Shown here in pieces: positions 8,648 through 13,087 of a stretch of DNA of 13,087 nucleotides (position 1 is the first letter of the stretch; every line of letters begins with the position of its first letter). Position numbers and translations under genes: made by a program. This DNA is from an uncultured bacterium (GTDB taxonomy: Bacteria > Desulfobacterota > Desulfobulbia > Desulfobulbales > Desulfobulbaceae), in the NCBI GenBank assembly GCA_903842475.1, contig CAIMMA010000286.1:1-13087 (forward strand), given 5' to 3'. The notes beneath the pieces were generated by a model, which saw nothing but the letters and a program-made list of their open reading frames with translations, did not search any database and was not told the origin of the DNA.

Positions 8648-8675
8648 ACCATACCCGATATTTTCGTTGCGAAAA
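8648..8675 (-). promoter_or_regulatory. Candidate ilvC promoter with embedded IlvY-type palindrome
   Basis: TTTTCG-TTG-CGAAAA (8661-8675) is a perfect 6-bp inverted repeat. On the minus strand TTTTCG (8670-8675) lies 16 nt before TATGGT (8648-8653), a 4/6 match to the -10 box. The -35 is poor, as expected for a LysR-activated promoter. The implied leader of ilvC is about 70 nt. This assignment is tentative. Confidence 0.35.
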
Positions 8676-8696
8676 GTGATTTATTTGCAATTAACT

Positions 8697-8726
8697 GTTG
8701 CGCAAAACGCAACACAAGCGCACAAT
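8697..8726 (+). promoter_or_regulatory. Candidate IlvY operator and ilvY promoter
   Basis: GTTGCG-CAAAA-CGCAAC (8697-8713) is a perfect 6-bp inverted repeat and contains a LysR-type T-N11-A core (TGC...GCA). TTGCGC (8698-8703) is followed after exactly 17 nt by CACAAT (8721-8726), a weak sigma70 promoter reading toward ilvY. The operator overlaps it, as expected for autorepression by a LysR regulator. Further TTGC half-sites, TTGCGA (8667-8672) and TTGCAA (8685-8690), lie between this and the ilvC side. Operator function is inferred from position and symmetry. Confidence 0.45.
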
Positions 8727-8776
8727 ACCCATACCACCGCCTCATACCATGGATCTTCACTTTTTCCCGCACCTTT

Positions 8777-9676
8777 ATGGATATACGAACCATCAAAATT
8801 TTCAATCACCTGGCGCACTCCCTCCACTTCGGCCGCACCAGCCGGGCCTGCCACCTCACCGCTTCGGCCCTGACCCGAACCATCCAGCGAATCGAGGCAG
8901 AGCTCGGCAAGCCACTTTTTTTCCGCAACAACCGTACAGTCTCCCTGACTCCGGCCGGCCTGCTTTTTAAAAATTTTGCCGAAGAGGCGGAGCAGCGCTG
9001 GATGGATCTGGAACAGGCGCTCACCGCCGATGCAGTGCTGAGCGGCGAGATTTCGATCTACTGCTCGGTCACCGCCGCCTACTCGATCCTCCCCGGCATT
9101 CTCGGAGCCTTTCGGAATGGACACCCGGGGGTGCAGATCAAACTGCAGACCGGGGACGCCGCCGAGGCCCTCGACAAGCTGCGTAACCGGGAGGCCGGCG
9201 TCACCATCGCCGCCCTGCCGGAGCTGCTGCCGTCATCGATTGTCTTCATTGCCTTGGCCGAAACCCCGCTGGTCTTCATTGAGCCGGTCAATTTTCCGGG
9301 GGTCCGGGTCGACCGCCACCAGGGCATCGACTGGCAACGGACTCCGCTGATCCTGGCCGAACAGGGCTTGAGCCGGATACGCATCGACCGGTGGTTCAAG
9401 GAAAAAGGGATCGAACCCAATGTCTACGCCGAGGTGGCGGGCAACGAAGCGTTGTTGGCCATGGTCAGCCTGGGCTGCGGGGTGGGGGTGGTGCCGCAGC
9501 TGGTGCTGGAGAAAAGCCCGCTCCAGGATCAGGTGCGGATTTTGGAGGTCGCCCCGCACCTCACCCCGTTTACCATCGGGGCCTGCACCACCAAAAGGAA
9601 TCTGGGCAATCCGGTGATTCAGGCGTTCTGGGACACGGTCCGCCAGGGGACCGGGAGGGAGCGGGAGGACAGGTGA
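8777..9676 (+). CDS. ilvY: LysR-family transcriptional regulator IlvY, activator of ilvC
   Basis: This 299-residue LysR regulator has a winged helix-turn-helix at residues 1-60 (MDIRTIKIFNHLAHSLHFGR, then a recognition region ending in RNNRTVSLTPAG). A substrate-binding-fold effector domain follows from about residue 90 to the end. The opening closely follows E. coli IlvY (MDLRDLKTFLHLAESRHFGR). In E. coli, IlvY binds the shared control region and activates ilvC when acetolactate or acetohydroxybutyrate is present, while repressing itself. The divergent ilvC neighbour strongly supports the same job here. ATG 8777 is chosen by family alignment although no good Shine-Dalgarno precedes it. The frame is open upstream for 270 more codons, but these are antisense to ilvC and its control region. 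Confidence 0.95.
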   Translation: MDIRTIKIFNHLAHSLHFGRTSRACHLTASALTRTIQRIEAELGKPLFFRNNRTVSLTPAGLLFKNFAEEAEQRWMDLEQALTADAVLSGEISIYCSVTAAYSILPGILGAFRNGHPGVQIKLQTGDAAEALDKLRNREAGVTIAALPELLPSSIVFIALAETPLVFIEPVNFPGVRVDRHQGIDWQRTPLILAEQGLSRIRIDRWFKEKGIEPNVYAEVAGNEALLAMVSLGCGVGVVPQLVLEKSPLQDQVRILEVAPHLTPFTIGACTTKRNLGNPVIQAFWDTVRQGTGREREDR

Positions 9677-9681
9677 GCAAA

Positions 9682-9697
9682 TCGCCCCGAAGGGCGA
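9682..9697 (-). terminator. UUCG-tetraloop hairpin between convergent ilvY and SWIM gene
   Basis: On the minus strand TCGCCC and GGGCGA pair perfectly around a TTCG loop closed by C-G, an exceptionally stable RNA tetraloop, followed by TTT. It lies 35 bp past the SWIM gene stop. On the plus strand it starts 5 nt after the ilvY stop but lacks a U-tract. It is a plausible terminator for the SWIM gene and may also protect the ilvY 3' end; the short T run limits confidence. Confidence 0.5.
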
Positions 9698-9731
9698 CCG
9701 GATACCGGGGACGACCCGCGTGGCGTGCAAC

Positions 9732-11675
9732 TCATTCGACGATCTTTTTTCCGGAATTGGTGAGCGTATCGAGCACTTCCAACAAGCGGCGCTTGGCCTT
9801 GTGGGCTCGCCGCAGTTCAGTCACCAAGGCCTGCCATTCGGCCTGCCGGTTGCCGCTCTCATAGAGCTTGTGCATGAGACGAAGGTAACCGCCGGCTTCG
9901 ACATAGGCCCTGGGCTTGACCTCGGCGATCAAGCCGTCGACCAGATCCCGCCAGATGGTCAGAGCGATCTCGGGATGGGTCGGAGCCACCGCCTTGGCCA
10001 CCGTCTGACCGAGATGCGTTCCTGCCCGATTCTTTTCCCGCAGGGCGCAAAACAAGGTCACCACATCATCGAACCGTTTTTCGGCGATGGCGATATCGAT
10101 GAGGGTTTCACGATTGGGAAAAGGGCGATATCCACGCCGCTCTTTGACCTGCGGCCACCCGACCTCCGGCTCCGGCAGCGGCCAGTCCGTCGCCTTGCCG
10201 CCTTTGGCGGGCAGATCGGGACGTTGGCCGCTTTCCAGATACGCAAACGCCGCGTCCCGCACCATCGGCCAGCAGCCGGCCTTTTCGGCTGTCCGACGCA
10301 ACTCTTTGTAGGTTTCCAGGGTGGGATGCTCAAAAAAATCCTGGGCCCGATACGCGGCCACCAAGTCGGAGCGTTTTTCCAGCCCGGCTATTTCCCGGAG
10401 CTTTTTCTGGAGCCCGGCGGCGATGCCGCGGAGATTTTCCCTGGTGCGGGCAAAGCCGCGGATGCACCACTGCCGCGCCTGCTCCCGCTGGCCGGCGGCG
10501 AGCAGCGCATCGACCAGCTGCTCGTAATTCCCGCAATGATCGGCTTCCGCCTCCAATAGCGGCAGGATCTTTTCCGGCCAGCCGGACCGCCGATAGGCAT
10601 GAATCAATCGGTTCATCACTTTTTTTCGCTGATAGGTATCGGAAAAGGCGGGGTTGCGGGGCCGCGCCCGGGTGGCCAGGCGATGCTCGAGGGCCCTGGC
10701 CACCTCCTGCCAATGTTCCTGGGCGTAGATCGGGTTTTCGAGCACCTCTTCCCCTGATTCCAGGAGCGCGAATTCGTCCTCCAGCAGCCGGTCGAGCACC
10801 CAAAGCAACTGCTGCGGCGGGGTCAGGGAGGATTTCGGCACGGCCTGGAGCACCAGCTCCAGACAATCGGCAATCGCCCTGCCGGTTGCCCCGTCATCAT
10901 CGGACTGCTCCACCTGCGCGGTTCCCTTCCTGCGAAGTTCCTCGCCCAGCTGGAGCAGCGCATCGGCATGCCCCATGGCCAGCAGCGCTTTGAACTGGTC
11001 CTCCACATGGGAATAATCCGGCACATTGCCCTCGTGCTTCCAATGGTTGTACCAGGCAGGCTCACTGGAAAGTTTTTTGATCTCCCGGCTCAAGGAGCGG
11101 ATCAAAGGGTCGATGCGGCCGCTGTGCAGCTGTTCGGTCTCCAGGATAAGACGCTCGACCTCGGGATATCGCCCGGCCAGATCAACCACCAGCACCAGCA
11201 GTTCTTCCCGGCTTTTGGAGGCCAGGATCTTGGGAATCGAGACCTTTCCAGCCTTTCTTTCCTTTTCCGGGGGTTCCAGCGCTTCATTTTCGGAATGCCG
11301 GCAGAGCAAAGGCGCGGCCTGGTTGTCGCCGAAGAGGTCGAGGTACAGTTCATCGTCCTCATCGATCAACGGGATGTCCTCCCGCCGTTTGACCCGTTCA
11401 GCCGCCGCCAGCACCACAGCCACCGCATGCTTGCAGGGGCCCGACGCATAGGGGCAGCTGCAGGACCAATCGTGTTCTCCCGCCCGATCGAGGCGAATCA
11501 GCGTGGCGTATTCCTCGCTGCCCGACACCCGGGCCACAAGCTGGTCCACCGGAGTGCGGCGCAGTTCTGTCACCCGCTTGATATAGGATTTTCCGCGACT
11601 GCAGATTTTTTCACCGGCCCATTGATTGAGGTCGCTATAGGTCAGATCCCGCAGGATGGTGCTGATGGTTTCCAT
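9732..11675 (-). CDS. SWIM zinc-finger domain protein with helical-repeat C-terminus
   Basis: The 647-residue product starts METISTILRD; GGAG lies 8 nt before ATG 11675, so the longer open frame from 11798 is rejected. Residues ~20-95 form a SWIM domain: basic GEKICSRGKSYIKRV, strands, then the zinc ligands Cys72, Cys74, Cys81 and His83 in CSCPYASGPCKH. SWIM zinc fingers are known or proposed to bind DNA or proteins. An acidic linker (IDEDDELYLDLF) follows, then more than 450 mostly helical residues with many Leu, Ala, Glu and Arg, resembling degenerate TPR-like repeats (for example around EQLVDALLAAGQREQARQW). There is no helicase, nuclease or membrane segment. Bacterial SWIM proteins often lie near SNF2-type helicases; none is in this window. 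It is a cytoplasmic protein of unknown function, divergent from the PilZ gene. Confidence 0.88.
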   Translation of the reverse strand: METISTILRDLTYSDLNQWAGEKICSRGKSYIKRVTELRRTPVDQLVARVSGSEEYATLIRLDRAGEHDWSCSCPYASGPCKHAVAVVLAAAERVKRREDIPLIDEDDELYLDLFGDNQAAPLLCRHSENEALEPPEKERKAGKVSIPKILASKSREELLVLVVDLAGRYPEVERLILETEQLHSGRIDPLIRSLSREIKKLSSEPAWYNHWKHEGNVPDYSHVEDQFKALLAMGHADALLQLGEELRRKGTAQVEQSDDDGATGRAIADCLELVLQAVPKSSLTPPQQLLWVLDRLLEDEFALLESGEEVLENPIYAQEHWQEVARALEHRLATRARPRNPAFSDTYQRKKVMNRLIHAYRRSGWPEKILPLLEAEADHCGNYEQLVDALLAAGQREQARQWCIRGFARTRENLRGIAAGLQKKLREIAGLEKRSDLVAAYRAQDFFEHPTLETYKELRRTAEKAGCWPMVRDAAFAYLESGQRPDLPAKGGKATDWPLPEPEVGWPQVKERRGYRPFPNRETLIDIAIAEKRFDDVVTLFCALREKNRAGTHLGQTVAKAVAPTHPEIALTIWRDLVDGLIAEVKPRAYVEAGGYLRLMHKLYESGNRQAEWQALVTELRRAHKAKRRLLEVLDTLTNSGKKIVE

Positions 11676-11789
11676 ATTCGTTCTCCAGAGGAGGTGCCCG
11701 TGCCGCTTACCTAGTATCAGGGGATTGCGGACAGCACTTTGGTTGCCGTGGATTCGGCTCCCGGTCAGCATACAAACGGACTCTGGCCA

Positions 11790-11880
11790 GGAGAGCAACG
11801 GTTATCTGCAGCCAAGCAGGCTTTTTGCACTACAGCCCGCTGGTCGGCCCGGCGGCCATAACCGAGGCAAAGCACGCTCC
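11790..11880. ncRNA. Candidate structured element (possible three-way junction RNA)
   Basis: CGGTTAT (11799-11805) and ATAACCG (11858-11864) are perfect 7-bp inverted arms 52 nt apart. Outside them GAGC (11793-11796) pairs with GCTC (11876-11879). Inside are two further hairpins: CTGC/GCAG (11806-11809 with 11816-11819) and CCGC/GCGG (11837-11840 with 11852-11855). On either strand this folds as a stem opening into two arms. It does not match the c-di-GMP, cobalamin, SRP or attC patterns I know. Strand and function are unknown; it could be a leader of the SWIM gene, a small RNA, or a repeat remnant. Confidence 0.25.
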
Positions 11881-11914
11881 CCTTCATTTTCTTTGGTATC
11901 GGCTGCACCCGCCA

Positions 11915-11943
11915 TTGACAAACCCCAGGTCTTAGGATGTACT
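11915..11943 (+). promoter_or_regulatory. Sigma70-type promoter of the PilZ gene
   Basis: There is a perfect -35 box TTGACA (11915-11920), a 17-nt spacer and TGTACT (11938-11943, 4/6 to TATAAT), about 44 nt before the PilZ start. Transcription would begin near 11950, downstream of the stem-rich element. Confidence 0.6.
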
Positions 11944-11986
11944 GCGACATACCTTTTCTTCCCTTGCTTGCTGACAAGAGGACCCC

Positions 11987-12421
11987 ATGCGCGGTAAATC
12001 CCAAACCTGTAATGTCATAGACGGCAGGATACGCGTCACCTGCCCCCGCTGTGAAAAAAAAAGATACCTCGCCGTTCCGGCCGGGACCAGAAAAAAAACG
12101 GTACGGTGCAACTGCGGCATGTCGACGCTCTGCACCCTGAACAATCGCTCTTCCCCACGGGAGAGCACCTGCAGCAAGGGACTGGTTGTCCTTCCCAACC
12201 GTCGGGAATGCCCGGTGTATTTAAGCGATATATCCCTGGGCGGCATCGGATTCCTCATGCCGTACCAGTTTTTGCGCTCCGTTTCGAGCGGCCAGGAAAT
12301 CAGCATCAAATTCCGTTCCATAGCCGGCACGATGATTCAAAGAAGACTCCGGATCAAAAGTATTGCCAGTAACCGAATAGGTGGCCAGTTCCTCGACAAC
12401 CGGTTTTCGCCCAGCCTGTAA
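11987..12421 (+). CDS. PilZ-domain protein with N-terminal zinc-ribbon-like motif
   Basis: The 144-residue protein has two parts. Residues 8-49 contain Cys8, Cys19-x-x-Cys22 (CPRC), Cys41-x-Cys43 (CNC) and Cys49, a zinc-ribbon-like arrangement seen ahead of PilZ domains in Desulfobacterota. Residues ~54-140 are a PilZ domain with the c-di-GMP-binding motifs RxxxR (Arg54-Arg58, RSSPR) and DxSxxG (Asp81-Ser83-Gly86, DISLGG). It is probably a cytoplasmic c-di-GMP receptor; its target is unknown. ATG 11987 is supported by AAGAGGA at 11976-11982. The gene carries two long A tracts (9 A at 12054-12062, 8 A at 12091-12098) and looks less G+C-rich than putA or ilvC. It has its own promoter and is not in an operon with the SWIM gene, which is divergent. 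The PilZ assignment is strong; c-di-GMP binding is inferred from the retained motifs. Confidence 0.87.
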   Translation: MRGKSQTCNVIDGRIRVTCPRCEKKRYLAVPAGTRKKTVRCNCGMSTLCTLNNRSSPRESTCSKGLVVLPNRRECPVYLSDISLGGIGFLMPYQFLRSVSSGQEISIKFRSIAGTMIQRRLRIKSIASNRIGGQFLDNRFSPSL

Positions 12422-12445
12422 TTCCGCGCTTTCCGTATCCGCCCC

Positions 12446-12934
12446 TTGACCGGCACCCCATGGCGGCTCCCCTGCGGCCATCGGACCGCAAGCGTCACCC
12501 TCCTAATCGCGGTCCTGCTTTTTATTCAGATCGTGCCCTTCCCCTTTGCCCTGCTCTACGGGCGATTGGCGACCCGATATTCCACCAAACGGATGTTGCT
12601 GATCGGGATCGGCATCTACGGCCTGGTGACGTTCTGCGCCTTCGGGTTGCCCGCCATCGCCGATCCAAGGTTGCAACAAGCAGCCTTCTGGGGGATAGCT
12701 TTTCTGGTGGCCTCGTCCATAGGCGGCATTCAGGCCCTGAGCCGCAGCTATTTCGGCAAATTGATCCCTCCGGAAAAGAGTGCGGAATTTTTCGAATTTT
12801 ATAATATTTTCGGAAAGTTTGCCGCGATTATCGGCCCTTTTCTCATGGGACTGATCAGCCACCTGAGCGGGGACAGCCGCTCGGCGGCAAGGCAGATATG
12901 TGCGAGCCAAACCGAGGGGACCCCAGGGCATTGA
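12446..12934 (+). pseudogene. Remnant of a UMF1/Atg22-type MFS transporter, truncated at both ends
   Basis: The 162-codon frame contains about 130 residues that match the second half of UMF1-family MFS permeases (normally ~420 aa, 12 helices). Recognisable parts are FPFALLYGRLATRY with KRMLLIGIGIY, then SSIGGIQALSRSYFGKLIPP, then AEFFEFYNIFGKFAAIIGPFLMG. The first ~20 residues (to about 12490) and the last ~17 (after GDSR, about 12885) do not look like the family. So the N-terminal six or more helices and the final helices are missing. There is no good ribosome-binding site. I read it as a decayed fragment left by deletion or rearrangement; translation as a small membrane protein is possible but unlikely. 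Confidence 0.75.
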
Positions 12935-13087
12935 TGCTTACAAGTTAACTTTACTAACCCGTTGCCCTCCTGTTAGCCGGACGAAAACGATCCATTGGGA
13001 TCGTGGACGATTTTCTTCATTCTCTGCTGCAACAATAGACGATTCAGGTGGGTAAACGGTGCCTGCGCAACAGTCAGATTGTTGCTG
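12935..13087. other. Non-coding tail of the window
   Basis: I see no gene here. ACGATCC (12987-12993) and GGATCGT (12998-13004) form a 7-bp hairpin with a 4-nt loop, followed 6 nt later by a T-rich stretch, possibly a weak terminator on +. GCAACAAT (13029-13036) recurs inverted as ATTGTTGC (13078-13085) at the right edge; its meaning cannot be judged without the flanking sequence. Confidence 0.4.

Larger units (their letters stand above)
11676..11986. other. Divergent intergenic region without a gene
   Basis: These 311 bp between the SWIM gene (-) and the PilZ gene (+) contain no convincing coding sequence; the short open frames have no recognisable motifs. They hold the SWIM gene Shine-Dalgarno, a stem-rich element (11790-11880), a sigma70-type promoter toward PilZ (11915-11943), and the PilZ ribosome-binding site AAGAGGA (11976-11982). 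Confidence 0.7.

Noticed and set aside
7967..8776. 270-codon N-terminal extension of ilvY
   Set aside because: It is antisense to ilvC and its control region; the LysR family start MDIRTIK is at 8777.
11676..11798. 41-codon extension of the SWIM protein
   Set aside because: There is no conserved sequence in it, and GGAG lies 8 nt before ATG 11675.
11790..11880. c-di-GMP (GEMM) riboswitch, SRP RNA or integron attC
   Set aside because: Only short coincidental matches (GGCAAAGCACGC; GCAGCCAAG) were found; the conserved cores and GTTRRRY ends are absent.
11900..11912. Possible sigma54 promoter (TTGGTATCGGCTGCA) before PilZ
   Set aside because: The GG-to-GC spacing is 8 nt instead of the required 10, and a good TTGACA promoter lies next to it.
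1..13087. CRISPR array, transposase, phage genes, toxin-antitoxin pair or defence operon
   Set aside because: I looked on both strands and found no regularly spaced repeats and no such protein motifs.

Overview
The window is G+C-rich bacterial chromosome, most like a sulfate-reducing Desulfobacterota (Desulfobulbus/Desulfocapsa-type deltaproteobacterium). That assignment is inferred from gene content: a PEP-synthase-like protein paired with a receiver-only regulator, a PutA without a DNA-binding domain, a class II ilvC with a divergent ilvY, a zinc-ribbon PilZ protein and a SWIM-zinc-finger protein. No rRNA, tRNA, CRISPR array, insertion sequence or phage gene was found. Apart from an interrupted putA and a transporter remnant at the right end, this is mainly core metabolism.

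Left block (1-6121 continuing to 7057, all on +). The 3' part of a PEP-synthase/pyruvate-phosphate-dikinase-like gene enters from the left edge. It overlaps a single-domain response regulator by 11 bp and is followed at once by a small BamE/SmpA-like lipoprotein. After a 66-bp gap with a hairpin touching the start codon comes a long PutA-type gene (proline dehydrogenase + P5C/glutamate-semialdehyde dehydrogenase + C-terminal domain, 1197 codons). It is interrupted by one in-frame amber codon (TAG, 3542-3544) inside the proline dehydrogenase barrel, with undamaged homology on both sides. An EamA/DMT-family transporter follows 6 nt after putA.

Middle block (7013-9731). ilvC (class II ketol-acid reductoisomerase, -) and ilvY (LysR activator, +) are divergent around a 207-bp control region with TTGC-type inverted repeats, the classical ilvYC arrangement. 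The ilvC intrinsic terminator lies inside the last codons of the convergent EamA gene. A UUCG-tetraloop hairpin separates ilvY from the convergent SWIM gene.

Right block (9732-13087). A 647-aa SWIM zinc-finger protein (-) is divergent from a 144-aa zinc-ribbon/PilZ protein (+). The 311 bp between them carry a good sigma70 promoter and an unexplained stem-rich, possibly three-way-junction element. A remnant of a UMF1/Atg22-type MFS transporter, truncated at both ends, follows PilZ, and the last ~150 bp hold no gene.

The most notable observation is the putA amber codon. It is either a recent nonsense mutation or sequencing error, or a sense codon (for example pyrrolysine, known in some Desulfobacterota). 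None of the other ten reading frames closing in the window ends in TAG, which fits both explanations.
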